Below are positions 42,592 to 52,717 of a stretch of 64,000 nt of DNA, piece after piece. The notes beneath the pieces are model-generated. The model did no database searches. It had not been told where the DNA came from and saw nothing but the letters and a program-made list of their open reading frames with translations. Source of the DNA: an uncultured SAR86 cluster bacterium. GTDB taxonomy: Bacteria; Pseudomonadota; Gammaproteobacteria; Magnimaribacterales; AG-339-G14. The stretch lies in NCBI GenBank assembly GCA_902540995.1, contig CACBOY010000002.1, positions 1 through 64,000 on the forward strand, given 5' to 3'. The position numbers and the translations under genes were made by a program. Positions within the stretch are counted from its first letter, which is position 1; each line of letters begins with the position of its first letter.

Positions 42592-43215
42592 ATGGACTTT
42601 CTTAATAAAATCTATGCTTGGATTCTTAAAAATTATATTAAGGTAATTTCATTTCTCCTTATCATAGGATTGGCTTATGGAGCTTATCTTTATTATTTTT
42701 TCCAGGCTCAAAAAAAAGATCAAGATGCAGGAGATTTATTTCTCAGTTTCTATAATTCTTATTCAGTTTCAGACTTCGATGAAGAAGAATATAAAATTGT
42801 CATAGATGCAATTTCTCAAATAGATGGTGCTTCAATTTATCTTGCAATGCTTAAGTCTATAAATGCCGCTGAGTCAGTAAAAGTTAATGATCTTCAAAAA
42901 GCTTTAGCTGAACTTTTGAATGCTAAAGAAATCTTAAGCTCAAAAAGCAATAATTTTAATTTTCTAAAGGAAATAATTGATTTAAGAATGGTAAATATTT
43001 TTATTGATTTAGAAGATTTAGAAAGAGCTAAAAAAATTCTTAGTAATAACTTTACAACCTATCAAACTAACAAACTTATTCTTCAAGGAGATATTTTTGC
43101 AACAGAGAAAAAGTTCAAAGATGCTAAGAAAAAATATGTTGATGCCTTAGCAAGATCTGAAAATGAAACTCAAAGAAACCTTATTAACTTAAAAATCTCT
43201 ACCTTAACTGAATAA
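42592..43215 (+). CDS. yfgM: YfgM family periplasmic chaperone-like protein
   Basis: YfgM is an inner-membrane anchored TPR-like protein that interacts with SecYEG and PpiD. It has one N-terminal membrane segment (YIKVISFLLIIGLAYGAYLYYFF) followed by periplasmic helical repeats. Sequence similarity is weak by eye (QGDIFATEKKFKDAKKKYVDALARSENETQRNLINLKIS resembles the family end), but length (207 aa) and position between hisS and bamB are exactly those of E. coli yfgM. Confidence 0.85.
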   Translation: MDFLNKIYAWILKNYIKVISFLLIIGLAYGAYLYYFFQAQKKDQDAGDLFLSFYNSYSVSDFDEEEYKIVIDAISQIDGASIYLAMLKSINAAESVKVNDLQKALAELLNAKEILSSKSNNFNFLKEIIDLRMVNIFIDLEDLERAKKILSNNFTTYQTNKLILQGDIFATEKKFKDAKKKYVDALARSENETQRNLINLKISTLTE

Positions 43216-44345
43216 TGAATTTTAAATCTTTAACATATATATTTCTGTTTTTGCTTTTTGTTGCTTGTGAGACAGGAGTAAAAGAAGAAGAAAAGCCAAA
43301 TGAATTGAAAAAAGAAATTAACGAAAGATTTCTTTTTAAAAAGCAATGGTCTGCTAATGTTTTTAAAAATCCCCCGCTAGGCAAAATTAAAATATCATTT
43401 GATGAGGAAAATATTTATGTTTTTGACTCCAGAGGAGAAATTAAATCTTATTCATATGACGGAAAAAAAAATTGGACTATTAAATTAGATTCAGATATTT
43501 CAACAGGCATTAACTTGGCTTTTGGAAAACTTCTTCTTAGTTCTTCTAATGGAGATATATTTTGCTTGTCGAAAGCAACTGGAAATACCATCTGGAAATA
43601 TAGTTCTTCTGGTGAGGTGCTAGCGCCTCCATCAACTAATGGTGACATAGTAGCGGTACAAACTATTGATGGGAGGGTAACAGCTTTAGACTTAGAAAAT
43701 GGCGAATTTAGGTGGGATTATAGAAGCGTTATACCTAATTTAACGATTAGAGGGACTTCTGAACCTTCTTTTCATGAAAGATTTCTGTATGCAGGATTTG
43801 CCAACGGAAATTTAGCAAAAATTGAACCTAGATCTGGAATAGTTCAATGGGAGATTCCAGTAACTATTTCTAAGGAAACATCCGAAATTGCAAGACTGGT
43901 TGATATTGATGGAAATTTTGTATTCTCAAATAACGTTGTATTTGTTGCAACATATCAAGGAGACATAGCTGCAATTGATACTAGATCAGGTAGAACTTTT
44001 TGGAGAGAGAAGACATCAACAGTTAATGATCTTTTATACTCAAGAGGAAAAATATTTCTTGTTGATGAAAGTGATAACGCAATTGCTTATTCTCAAAATT
44101 CTGGAAATTTAGAATGGTTCAACAAAGATTTTTACTTAAGAGATTTAACTTCACCCAGCAAAATTAAATCGTTGATTGTTTTCGGTGATTTTCAAGGATA
44201 TCTCCATGCATTAAATACTAGCGATGGTGAGCAAGTTGCCAGAAAAAGAGTCTCTAGGTCTAAAATTATTTCATTGTCTTCTTTCGAAGATAATGTCTTA
44301 ACATTGGACGCAAAAGGAAAACTTTCACTCTTTACTTTGCAATGA
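43215..44345 (+). CDS. bamB: Outer membrane assembly lipoprotein BamB
   Basis: BamB is the beta-propeller lipoprotein of the BAM complex. The signal peptide KSLTYIFLFLLFVACETG gives a lipidated Cys near residue 18. Propeller blades are visible as PQQ-like repeats: KATGNTIWKYSSSGEVLAPP, DLENGEFRWDYRS, DTRSGRTFWREKT and LNTSDGEQVARKRV. The 376-aa length is typical. The ATG overlaps the yfgM stop; der follows after 13 bases, as in E. coli. Confidence 0.94.
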   Translation: MNFKSLTYIFLFLLFVACETGVKEEEKPNELKKEINERFLFKKQWSANVFKNPPLGKIKISFDEENIYVFDSRGEIKSYSYDGKKNWTIKLDSDISTGINLAFGKLLLSSSNGDIFCLSKATGNTIWKYSSSGEVLAPPSTNGDIVAVQTIDGRVTALDLENGEFRWDYRSVIPNLTIRGTSEPSFHERFLYAGFANGNLAKIEPRSGIVQWEIPVTISKETSEIARLVDIDGNFVFSNNVVFVATYQGDIAAIDTRSGRTFWREKTSTVNDLLYSRGKIFLVDESDNAIAYSQNSGNLEWFNKDFYLRDLTSPSKIKSLIVFGDFQGYLHALNTSDGEQVARKRVSRSKIISLSSFEDNVLTLDAKGKLSLFTLQ

Positions 44346-44358
44346 TATTGTCCCCACC

Positions 44359-45744
44359 ATGGGACCAATAGTAGCAATAATAGGTAGGCCTAATGTAGGT
44401 AAATCCTCTCTTTTTAATAAAATAATCGGAGAAGATAAAGCCATAATTGCTGATTTTTCAGGATTGACTAGAGATAGGCTATATGGAAATTTTTCATTTA
44501 AATCTCGAAACTTCTCAATAATTGATACGGGAGGGATTTCAGACGAAAGAGAAGAAATGAATCTTCTCATACTCAAGGAAATAGATAAGGCCATTGAAGA
44601 AGCTGATGGGTTTATTTTTTTAGTAGATGCTGACTATGGTTTAAGCCAAGATGATTATAGGATCAATGAAATTCTCAGAAAATCTGGAAAAAAATATATT
44701 CTTGCCTTAAATAAAGCTGAACTTAAGTCTTCAGAAAAAAATATAAACGACTTTTATCAGCTTGGAGTTAAAAGCTTCATCAAAGTATCTGCTAAAAACG
44801 GTTTAGGTATAAAAAATCTTAAAGAGGAAGTCTTAAATCAATTTCACATTGAAACAAGTTCCAGCCTTGAGGACGAATTTGTTAGTCAAAGTATCAAGGT
44901 GAGTATTCTAGGAAAACCCAATGCTGGAAAATCTACCTTTTTTAATTCTTTAATTAAAGAAAATCGTTCTATTGTTTCAGCCAAGGCAGGCACAACAAGA
45001 GATGCCATTTCTAAATCAATTGTTTTCAAAAATGACAAGATTGAACTTTTTGATACAGCGGGTTTGAGAAAAAAATCAAAAATAAATCAAGCAATAGAAA
45101 GTTTTTCAGTTTCTAAAGCTATTTCTAGCATGAGATCTTCTTCTGGAGTTCTGTATTTAGTTGATGGAAAAGAAAACATTACTGATCAAGATTTACATCT
45201 TATTTCTTTAATTGTTTCTTCTGGAAAACCTATGATTTTAGGAATCAACAAATCGGATAAACTTTCTCAATACGACAAATCAAATTTAACTAGATCCATT
45301 AATAAAAAATTAGCTTTCATATCCGGCATAGCCATCCACTATATTTCCGCAAAACAAAATAAAGGTACTGCAAAGGCATTCAAAGAGCTTATAAAGCTAA
45401 TAAAAAAAAGTGTTAAGAAAATCGATACTTCAAAGTTGAATGACTTGGTAGAAGAAGCATCAAAGTTAAATCCCCCTCAGATGTCTGGCAGGTTTAGACC
45501 TAAAATTAAATACGCAAATTTACTTTCATCCCAGCCAACAATTATCAGGATTCAGGGAAACAACTTAGATAAATTAACAAAACAATATCAAAAGTACTTG
45601 GAAAATTTTTTAAGAAAAAAATTGAACTTTGAGGGTATTCCAATTAAGTTGGTTTTTAAAAATAATACTAATCCTTATGGGGAAAAGAAAAACAAACTTA
45701 CCAAAAAGCAATTAGCTAAGAGAAAAAGGATAGCAAGGCGCTAA
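44359..45744 (+). CDS. der: Ribosome biogenesis GTPase Der (EngA)
   Basis: Der has two tandem GTPase domains and acts in 50S maturation. Domain 1 has GRPNVGKSSLFNKI and DTGGIS with NKAE; domain 2 has GKPNAGKSTFFNSL, DTAGLRKKSKIN and NKSD. A C-terminal KH-like domain (RPKIKYANLLSSQPTIIRIQGNN) and a basic tail (LTKKQLAKRKRIARR) complete it. The 461-aa length is normal. It closes the hisS-yfgM-bamB-der string. Confidence 0.97.
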   Translation: MGPIVAIIGRPNVGKSSLFNKIIGEDKAIIADFSGLTRDRLYGNFSFKSRNFSIIDTGGISDEREEMNLLILKEIDKAIEEADGFIFLVDADYGLSQDDYRINEILRKSGKKYILALNKAELKSSEKNINDFYQLGVKSFIKVSAKNGLGIKNLKEEVLNQFHIETSSSLEDEFVSQSIKVSILGKPNAGKSTFFNSLIKENRSIVSAKAGTTRDAISKSIVFKNDKIELFDTAGLRKKSKINQAIESFSVSKAISSMRSSSGVLYLVDGKENITDQDLHLISLIVSSGKPMILGINKSDKLSQYDKSNLTRSINKKLAFISGIAIHYISAKQNKGTAKAFKELIKLIKKSVKKIDTSKLNDLVEEASKLNPPQMSGRFRPKIKYANLLSSQPTIIRIQGNNLDKLTKQYQKYLENFLRKKLNFEGIPIKLVFKNNTNPYGEKKNKLTKKQLAKRKRIARR

Positions 45745-45761
45745 TAAAATAATTTATACAA

Positions 45762-45767
45762 TATAAT
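45762..45767 (+). promoter_or_regulatory. Candidate -10 element before sdhC
   Basis: TATAAT lies in the 35-base der-sdhC spacer, 12 bases before the sdhC ATG. No credible -35 is seen 16-18 bases upstream, and the resulting leader would be very short, so this is a tentative call for an sdh-suc promoter. Confidence 0.3.
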
Positions 45768-45779
45768 GCAGATTTTGAG

Positions 45780-46148
45780 ATGAATTCGCCTAGATATCTA
45801 AATCTATTTAAGATCGCTTTACCTTTACCAGGGGTTTCTTCCATTTTGCACAGAATTACTGCAATTGCTATTTTTGTTTTATCCCTTCCAATGATGGGGA
45901 TTTTAGTTTTTTCTTTGAGTTCTGAGACTAATTATCAAATCATTAATTCATTATTTGAAAATTTTCTGTTTAAGAGCTTGTTTTCCCTTTTCGTCACGGC
46001 AATTTTTTATCATTTTATTTCCGGCCTAAGACATTTAGTAATGGATTTTGGATATTGGGAAACACTAAGAGCTGGTAGGATGTCAGCTCTTGCTACTTTT
46101 ATTTCCACTGGATTATTTTTCTTTTCTTTTCTGTATTTGGCATGGTAA
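45780..46148 (+). CDS. sdhC: Succinate dehydrogenase cytochrome b556 subunit
   Basis: SdhC is one of two membrane anchors binding heme b and ubiquinone. It has SPRYLNLFKI and LPGVSSILHRITAIAIF near the N-terminus (SxxHRxTG-type motif with Ser and Arg for quinone binding) and a heme-ligand histidine region FYHFISGLRHLVMDFGYW. Three membrane segments are present in 122 aa. It overlaps sdhD by 7 bases. Confidence 0.93.
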   Translation: MNSPRYLNLFKIALPLPGVSSILHRITAIAIFVLSLPMMGILVFSLSSETNYQIINSLFENFLFKSLFSLFVTAIFYHFISGLRHLVMDFGYWETLRAGRMSALATFISTGLFFFSFLYLAW

Positions 46149-46504
46149 CGAAGTTATACAGATTAAAGAAAACAGGAATCTTTGATTATGTTTTTGTAAG
46201 AATCACGGCAGTAATTCAGGCAGTATATTTTTCAGTTATAACCTTCTATTGGTTAGTCAATAGGGACTTTAAATACGAACAACTAGCTGGCTTTTTTGAT
46301 ATTCTCATCATAGAAATTTTTACGATAATCGTTGCCATTTCAATTGCTTATCATTCAGTACAAGGAATTTGGAATGTGGCGACAGATTATCTTACTCAAG
46401 CGCAGATTGGTGCTTCGGCTAAACTTCTTAGACCTGCAGTTATAGGTTTTAGCTGGTTCCAAGCTCTTGGATTAATTATTTGTAGTTTTTATATTTTAGG
46501 TTAG
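46142..46504 (+). CDS. sdhD: Succinate dehydrogenase membrane anchor subunit
   Basis: SdhD is the second membrane anchor of complex II. It shows [19 protein letters not shown] and, in the second helix, the heme-ligand region [16 protein letters not shown]. Three membrane segments occur in 120 aa. It starts inside sdhC and ends five bases before sdhA. Confidence 0.92.
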   Translation: MVTKLYRLKKTGIFDYVFVRITAVIQAVYFSVITFYWLVNRDFKYEQLAGFFDILIIEIFTIIVAISIAYHSVQGIWNVATDYLTQAQIGASAKLLRPAVIGFSWFQALGLIICSFYILG

Positions 46505-46509
46505 TAAAT

Positions 46510-48315
46510 ATGGCAATGAATGGAAAAGGCACTCTTTTGGATGCATCTACTTTACCCGTAAAGGAATTTGATGGAATTATTGTTGGTGGTGGCGGTTCTG
46601 GAATGATGGCTTCTCTTCAGCTTGCTAAATCCGGAATGAATACGGCTGTTGTTTCTAAAGTTTTTCCAACTCGTTCACATACCGTTTCTGCTCAAGGCGG
46701 CATCACCTGTTCAATTCAAAGTGCAGATCCAGATGATGACTGGAGATGGCATATGTTTGATACAGTCAAGGGTTCTGATTTCATTGGAGATCAAGACTCC
46801 ATAGAATACATGTGCAAAGAAGGACCTGAAGCAATATTTGAATTGGAAAACATGGGATTACCATTTTCTAGAACTGAAGAAGGAAAAATTTACCAAAGAG
46901 CATTTGGAGGTCAGTCAAAAGATTATGGAAAAGGGGGGCAAGCCGAAAGAACTTGCGCTGCTGCTGATAGAACGGGCCATGCTCTTCTACATACGCTTTT
47001 TCAAGCAAACGTTAAAGCGGGGACCAACTTTCTTTCCGAATGGTTCGCAGTTGATCTTGTGAAAAATCAAAACGACCAGGTCGTTGGAGTTATTGCTTTT
47101 GAAATTGAATCCGGTGAACCATACTTTTTAAAATCAAAAGCTACTGTTTTAGCTACTGGAGGAGCAGGAAGAATATATCAAACAACTTCAAACGCTCTCA
47201 TTAATACCGGTGATGGTACTGGAATGGCATTGAGAGCCGGATTCCCAGTGCAAGATATGGAAATGTGGCAGTTTCATCCAACAGGTATCCATGGTCATGG
47301 AACTTTAGTAACTGAAGGTTGTAGAGGAGAAGGAGGTTACTTGGTCAACAAAGATGGCGAACGATTCATGGAAAGATATGCGCCAAATTATAAGGATCTA
47401 GCTAGCAGAGATGTTGTTGCAAGATCCATGTTTACTGAAATCCTAGAAGGCAGAGGCTGTGGTCCAGATGCTGATCACGTTTATTTAAAACTTGATCATT
47501 TAGGGCCAGAAATCGTTCACAAAAGACTGCCTGGAGTAACAGAATTATCAAAAAGGTTTGCTCATGTTGATCCTGCCGAACATCCTATTCCGGTTGTTCC
47601 CACATGTCATTATGCAATGGGAGGTATTCCAACTAATGTTCATGGTCAGGTTATTTCTCAAAATCCTGACGGTACGGATAAAATCATAGATGGTCTTTAT
47701 GCTGCAGGAGAAGCAGCTTGTGTCTCCGTTCATGGCGGTAATCGTTTAGGAGGAAATTCTCTTCTAGACCTTATTGTTTTTGGAAGATCTGCTGGATTAC
47801 ACATTGAAGAAAGTTTTAAGGCAGGCATTAAAATGGATGATCCTTCATCTGATGATGTCGACTACGCTCTTAGAAATCTCAACAGAGTGAATGTCAGCCA
47901 ATCTGGTGAAAACTTTGTAGAAGTTAAGAAAGACTTACAAAAAACAATGCAAATGAATTTTGGAGTATTTAGAACTGAAGAATTGATGGAAAATGGAATT
48001 AAAGAAGTATCTGATCTCAGAGATAAATCTCAAAACATTCATCTTGCCGATAAATCTTCTCAGTTTAATACCGCCAGAGTAGAAGCTTTGGAACTTCTTA
48101 ATCTAATCGAAGTTGCTGAGGCCACCGCAATCAGTGCAAACGAAAGAAAAGAAAGTAGAGGAGCTCATTCTAGAGAAGATTACCCAGATAGAGATGATGA
48201 AAATTGGCTCAAACACTCTATTTATTTTTCTGATACCAAGCAAGTTTCTAAAAGAGACGTTAATTTTAGGCCTAAACAGGTTCAAGCTTTCCAACCAATT
48301 GTCAGGACTTATTAA
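46510..48315 (+). CDS. sdhA: Succinate dehydrogenase flavoprotein subunit
   Basis: SdhA oxidises succinate with covalently bound FAD. It has the FAD fold [17 protein letters not shown], the flavinylation histidine in [17 protein letters not shown], substrate residues in [23 protein letters not shown], and [18 protein letters not shown]. The 601-aa length is typical. The [12 protein letters not shown] and C-terminal segments are as in E. coli. It shares one base with sdhB. Confidence 0.98.
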   Translation: MAMNGKGTLLDASTLPVKEFDGIIVGGGGSGMMASLQLAKSGMNTAVVSKVFPTRSHTVSAQGGITCSIQSADPDDDWRWHMFDTVKGSDFIGDQDSIEYMCKEGPEAIFELENMGLPFSRTEEGKIYQRAFGGQSKDYGKGGQAERTCAAADRTGHALLHTLFQANVKAGTNFLSEWFAVDLVKNQNDQVVGVIAFEIESGEPYFLKSKATVLATGGAGRIYQTTSNALINTGDGTGMALRAGFPVQDMEMWQFHPTGIHGHGTLVTEGCRGEGGYLVNKDGERFMERYAPNYKDLASRDVVARSMFTEILEGRGCGPDADHVYLKLDHLGPEIVHKRLPGVTELSKRFAHVDPAEHPIPVVPTCHYAMGGIPTNVHGQVISQNPDGTDKIIDGLYAAGEAACVSVHGGNRLGGNSLLDLIVFGRSAGLHIEESFKAGIKMDDPSSDDVDYALRNLNRVNVSQSGENFVEVKKDLQKTMQMNFGVFRTEELMENGIKEVSDLRDKSQNIHLADKSSQFNTARVEALELLNLIEVAEATAISANERKESRGAHSREDYPDRDDENWLKHSIYFSDTKQVSKRDVNFRPKQVQAFQPIVRTY

Positions 48316-49055
48316 TGAATGCAATTTCAGCAAGTGAGATCAAAACTCTACGATTGAGTATCTACAGATACGACCCCTTGAAGCAAGAAAAGCCTTACAT
48401 GCAGGACTTTGATATCGATATACCGGCAGAAAAAGATTTAATGGTTTTAGATGTCCTGATGCTTGCAAAGGAACAAGATCCCTCAATCTCTTTCAGAAGA
48501 TCTTGTCGTGAGGGAGTTTGCGGGTCTGATGGTTTAAACATAAACGGTAAAAATGGGCTTGGATGTATTACCCCTTTATCTGATGCAATCAAATCTAACA
48601 AGCTCTCTATCAGACCTCTACCAGGTCTACCTGTTATTAAAGATTTAATTGTTGATATGAAACAATTTGTTGATCAGTATAAAAAAGTTAAACCATATCT
48701 GATCACTGATAAAAAAGTCGATACTAGAGAAGCCATTCCTCAAACAATTGAAGAAAGAGAAAAGTTAGATGGCCTATATGAGTGCATAATGTGCGGTTGT
48801 TGCTCTACTGCCTGTCCATCCTTCTGGTGGAACCCTGATAAATTTTTGGGACCGGCAGCTCTATTACAAGCATACAGATTTATTGCTGACAGCAGAGACA
48901 CTGCTACAGAAGAAAGATTAGAGCAACTAGAAGATGCTTTTAGTGTTTTCAGATGTCATGGAATTATGAACTGTGTTTCGGTCTGTCCTAAAGGCTTAAA
49001 CCCTACAAAAGCAATTGGTGAAATTAAAAAAATGTTAGTTAAAAGAGCTTTATAA
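48315..49055 (+). CDS. sdhB: Succinate dehydrogenase iron-sulfur subunit
   Basis: SdhB carries electrons from FAD to quinone through 2Fe-2S, 4Fe-4S and 3Fe-4S clusters. The 2Fe-2S ligands are in SCREGVCGSDGLNINGKNGLGC; the others in CIMCGCCSTACPSFWW and CHGIMNCVSVCPKGLNP. The 246-aa length is typical. sucC follows after ten bases. Confidence 0.97.
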   Translation: MNAISASEIKTLRLSIYRYDPLKQEKPYMQDFDIDIPAEKDLMVLDVLMLAKEQDPSISFRRSCREGVCGSDGLNINGKNGLGCITPLSDAIKSNKLSIRPLPGLPVIKDLIVDMKQFVDQYKKVKPYLITDKKVDTREAIPQTIEEREKLDGLYECIMCGCCSTACPSFWWNPDKFLGPAALLQAYRFIADSRDTATEERLEQLEDAFSVFRCHGIMNCVSVCPKGLNPTKAIGEIKKMLVKRAL

Positions 49056-49065
49056 TACTAACACT

Positions 49066-50223
49066 TTGAATTTACACGAATATCAGTCTAAACAACTCCT
49101 AGAAAATTTTGACCTACCAACAGCTAAGTCTGTAGTAGTTTTTTCAGAAGAAGAAATTTCCAGTCTTATCAGTGAGTTAGACGGCGAAGAATTTGTTGTC
49201 AAAGTCCAAGTTCATGCTGGCGGTAGAGGGAAAGCAGGTGGAGTTAAAATAACAAACAATATTGATGAGATTATAGAATTTTCTAAGGATTGGCTTGGAA
49301 AGAAATTTGTCAATCACCAGACTGGCGATGAAGGAAAGCCAGTTTCTGCAATAATGATTGCAGAAAGTACTGCGATCCTAAAAGAATTTTATCTAGGTGC
49401 TGTAATAGACAGAAGTTCTCAATCTTTGGTGGTGATGGCCTCACCAGAAGGAGGCGTGGATATTGAAAAAGTTGCTGAGGAAAGTCCTGAGAAGATTTTT
49501 AAGATCAATGTCAGTAAAAATAAGAAAGAAGATTTTGATGTTTTACCTCTTGTTAATGGCCTCGGGTTGTCTCCCAACCAAACCGAAGAATTTATGAAAA
49601 TAGTTTCTGGATTGGTAAATTTATTTTTTGAAAAAGATCTTTCTTTGATTGAAATCAATCCTTTGGTTATAGATCAAAATGATTCTCTCAAATGTTTGGA
49701 TGCAAAAATAAATATCGATGAAAATGCTTTGTTTAGACAAGAAGATCTTTTAAAACTGCGAGATTCTTCGCAAGAAAATCAAAAGGAAATCGAAGCAGCA
49801 AAATGGGATCTTAATTATGTAGCTCTGGATGGAAATATAGGATGTATGGTGAATGGAGCTGGTCTTGCAATGGCAACAATGGATATCATTAAGCTTTCTG
49901 GGGGATTTCCAGCTAATTTTCTAGATGTCGGAGGTACTGTAGATAAAGAAAGGGTAGCCGAGGCTTTTAAGATCATTCTTTCTGATGAAAAAGTTAAGTC
50001 GGTTTTGATAAATATTTTTGGTGGAATTGTAAGGTGTGATGTTGTTGCCTCTGGGATAGTTTCAGCTGTCTCAGAAGTTGGAGTTGATATACCTGTCATC
50101 GTGAGGCTTAAAGGTAATAATTCAGAAGAGGCAAAAAAAATTCTATCTGAAAGCGATCTTAATATTATTTCTGCGGATGATCTCTCAGAAGCTGCAGAAT
50201 TAGCAGTTAAAAATTCAGGATGA
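49066..50223 (+). CDS. sucC: Succinyl-CoA synthetase beta subunit
   Basis: SucC is the ATP-grasp subunit that couples succinyl-CoA cleavage to nucleotide triphosphate formation. It begins [18 protein letters not shown], has [17 protein letters not shown], and ends with FANxxGG-type segments such as [17 protein letters not shown]. The 385-aa length is typical. The start is TTG. In relatives sucA-sucB-lpd lie between sdhB and sucC; here they are absent. Confidence 0.97.
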   Translation: MNLHEYQSKQLLENFDLPTAKSVVVFSEEEISSLISELDGEEFVVKVQVHAGGRGKAGGVKITNNIDEIIEFSKDWLGKKFVNHQTGDEGKPVSAIMIAESTAILKEFYLGAVIDRSSQSLVVMASPEGGVDIEKVAEESPEKIFKINVSKNKKEDFDVLPLVNGLGLSPNQTEEFMKIVSGLVNLFFEKDLSLIEINPLVIDQNDSLKCLDAKINIDENALFRQEDLLKLRDSSQENQKEIEAAKWDLNYVALDGNIGCMVNGAGLAMATMDIIKLSGGFPANFLDVGGTVDKERVAEAFKIILSDEKVKSVLINIFGGIVRCDVVASGIVSAVSEVGVDIPVIVRLKGNNSEEAKKILSESDLNIISADDLSEAAELAVKNSG

Positions 50224-51092
50224 GTATCTTAATTAACAAAGAAACTAAAGTAATTTGTCAGGGATTTACTGGAGCACAAGGCACATTGCATTGCAGTCAA
50301 GCGATAGAGTACGGAACCGATATTTTAGGTGGCGTGACTCCTGGTAAGGGCGGGCAAACCCATTTGGATCTTCCAGTCTTCAATTCCGTAAAAGAAGCAA
50401 AACAAGTCACTGAGGCAAATGCTAGTATAATTTTTGTTCCCGCCAAATTTTGTAAACCTTCAATAATTGAGGCAATAGAAAGCGGTATTGAATTGATAAT
50501 CTGTATAACCGAAGGTATCCCAACTTTGGATATGTTAGAAGTTAAAGAACTAGCAGATAAGGAAGGCATAAGAATTATTGGTCCAAATTGTCCAGGAATA
50601 ATTACGCCAGGCGAATGCAAATTAGGAATTATGCCGGGTTTTATTCATAGTCCTGGGAAGGTAGGAATTGTCTCAAGGTCAGGAACTCTTACTTACGAAG
50701 CAGTTGATCAGACTACTAGGGTAGGCCTCGGACAGTCTACTTGTGTGGGTATAGGAGGAGATCCGCTTCCCGGCACAAGCTTTATTGATGTTTTAAAGCT
50801 TTTTGAAGAAGATCCTCAAACGGAGGGAATTGTTATGGTAGGAGAAATTGGGGGTTCAGCTGAGGAGGAAGCCGCAGAATATATCAAAGAAAACGTCTCT
50901 AAGCCTGTTGTAGGTTATATTGCAGGAGTGAGCGCACCTCCCGGAAAAAGAATGGGCCATGCAGGTGCAATAATTTCTGGAGGCAAAGGAACTGCAGAAG
51001 ACAAATTTAATGCTTTAGAAAGTGCTGGGGTAAGGACTGTTAAAAGTCCATCTGAAATAGGACAATCTATTTTAGAAGAAATGTCTCTTTAA
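50220..51092 (+). CDS. sucD: Succinyl-CoA synthetase alpha subunit
   Basis: SucD binds CoA and carries the phospho-histidine. It has [12 protein letters not shown] and [38 protein letters not shown], and the active histidine in [17 protein letters not shown]. The 290-aa length is typical. The ATG lies in the sucC stop (4-base overlap). Downstream is a hairpin shared with the convergent glucosidase gene. Confidence 0.98.
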   Translation: MSILINKETKVICQGFTGAQGTLHCSQAIEYGTDILGGVTPGKGGQTHLDLPVFNSVKEAKQVTEANASIIFVPAKFCKPSIIEAIESGIELIICITEGIPTLDMLEVKELADKEGIRIIGPNCPGIITPGECKLGIMPGFIHSPGKVGIVSRSGTLTYEAVDQTTRVGLGQSTCVGIGGDPLPGTSFIDVLKLFEEDPQTEGIVMVGEIGGSAEEEAAEYIKENVSKPVVGYIAGVSAPPGKRMGHAGAIISGGKGTAEDKFNALESAGVRTVKSPSEIGQSILEEMSL

Positions 51093-51115
51093 GATTTTTT
51101 ATTCTAAATCTTAAA
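51088..51115. terminator. Hairpin between convergent sucD and the glucosidase gene
   Basis: TTTAAGATTT and AAATCTTAAA form a perfect 10-bp stem with an 8-base loop, spanning the stop codons of both genes. It is AT-rich and lacks a classic GC-rich stem. It is symmetric and sits where a bidirectional terminator is needed. Confidence 0.5.
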
Positions 51116-52717
51116 ATCCGTCTTCGTTAAGAAACAAAATCCATAGGACGATAGATTTAATTTTTTTGAGTCTTGCCTGATCTGCTGAGATGGGAGAAAA
51201 GGTATGATTTTCCCATAAGTATTATCTATCGCAATTTCTCTTTGGGATAAATTAAACATACAGCAAATTTCTTTCTCATTTCCTCTATAAAGAATCAAAA
51301 CTTCATTATTATTTTCAAAATAAATTTCTTCGGTAAAGAAGGATATTTTTTTTCTTAAAGAAATAAATGTTTTATAAAAATGATAGGTTGAGTCTCTATT
51401 TTTTAATTGCTTTTTAACAGAGTTGATAATTTGTTCTTTTTTAATTGGAAGCCACGGCTTTGCACTTGAAAAGCCAGCAAATTTCTTACTTTCATCCCAA
51501 ATCATGGGAGTTCTACATCCATCTCTACCAAAATCCATAGGCCAGAATTTTTTTCCAGGAGGATCTTTTATTTCATCAAATTCAATTTTGGTTTGAGTTT
51601 GACCAAGCTCTTCGCCCTGGTAAATGCATGGTGTTCCTTTCAATGACATGAGTAACGCACAAGTTAATTTTGCAAATTTTTGTCTATCTTTTTTTGTTTT
51701 ATTCCATCTAGACAAATGCCTCACTACATCGTGATTGGAAAAACTCCATGTCGGCCACCCATCTTTAGTTTCTTTAAAAAATTTAGAAACAGTATTCCTT
51801 ATGTGTTTTGGAGAAAATTCATCTCTGAGAAGATCAAAACTGTAAGCCATATGCAGCTTGTCATTGTTCGCAGTGTATTTGGCTTGTAATTCAACATTTG
51901 AAATTTCTCCAATCATCGTCGTTTCTTTATATTGATCTGTAAGCTTCCTTAGCTTTTTTAGGAATGCAAAATTATCCTTTTGATTAATTGAATATTTTAA
52001 ATTTTGATAATAGTAAGGATTTTTTCCAGAAGCTCTTGATTTGATAGCAGGATTATTTCTTAATTTTTTATCATGAAAATAATAATTAGCAGTATCAAGC
52101 CTAAAGCCATCAACGCCTTTTTCTAGCCAAAACTTAACAGTTGAAAGTAACCATTTCTGAACTTCTAAGTTATGGAAGTTAAAGTCTGGTTGTGACTTTA
52201 AAAAATTATGTAAGTAATATTGTTCTCTACCGGTATCCCATTCCCATGCAGAACCTCCAAAAACAGAAAGCCAATTGTTTGGAGGAGAGCCATCAGGTTT
52301 AGGATCAGCCCAGACATACCAATCCGATTTTGAATTATTTTTATTTGATTTACTGAGCTTAAAGAAAGGATGAGCATCAGAACTATGTGATAAAACTTGA
52401 TCAATTATTACTTTAATTTTATTTTCTTTGGCTTTTTCTATGAGTCTTTCAAAATCATGAATATCTCCGAATAAGGGATCAATGTCAGTGTAATTGGAAA
52501 CATCGTAACCCATATCTTTCATAGGAGAGGTAAAAATTGGCGAAAGCCATAATGCATCAACACCTAACGAAGATAAGTAAGAAATTTTTTTGGATATTCC
52601 TTTGAGATCACCAATACCATTTCCAGAAGTATCATTGAAAGAACGTGGATAAATCTGATAAATAACTCCTTTTTTCCACCAAGGGAGGTTAGTTTCTGAA
52701 GAAAGCTTTTTAGTCAC
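51104..52717 (-). CDS. GH13 alpha-glucosidase (oligo-1,6-glucosidase type)
   Basis: This cytoplasmic alpha-amylase family enzyme should release glucose from short alpha-glucosides. It has GVIYQIYPRSFNDTSGNGIGDLKGI, the conserved DQVLSHSSDAHPFF, the catalytic nucleophile in GVDGFRLDTANYY, the acid/base Glu in TTMIGEISNVE, and SNHDVVRHLSRW. The 537-aa length is typical of GH13 alpha-glucosidases. There is no signal peptide and no sugar transporter nearby. It overlaps the upstream reductase gene by 8 bases, so both are in one minus-strand operon. Confidence 0.92.
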   Translation of the reverse strand: MTKKLSSETNLPWWKKGVIYQIYPRSFNDTSGNGIGDLKGISKKISYLSSLGVDALWLSPIFTSPMKDMGYDVSNYTDIDPLFGDIHDFERLIEKAKENKIKVIIDQVLSHSSDAHPFFKLSKSNKNNSKSDWYVWADPKPDGSPPNNWLSVFGGSAWEWDTGREQYYLHNFLKSQPDFNFHNLEVQKWLLSTVKFWLEKGVDGFRLDTANYYFHDKKLRNNPAIKSRASGKNPYYYQNLKYSINQKDNFAFLKKLRKLTDQYKETTMIGEISNVELQAKYTANNDKLHMAYSFDLLRDEFSPKHIRNTVSKFFKETKDGWPTWSFSNHDVVRHLSRWNKTKKDRQKFAKLTCALLMSLKGTPCIYQGEELGQTQTKIEFDEIKDPPGKKFWPMDFGRDGCRTPMIWDESKKFAGFSSAKPWLPIKKEQIINSVKKQLKNRDSTYHFYKTFISLRKKISFFTEEIYFENNNEVLILYRGNEKEICCMFNLSQREIAIDNTYGKIIPFLPSQQIRQDSKKLNLSSYGFCFLTKTDFKI

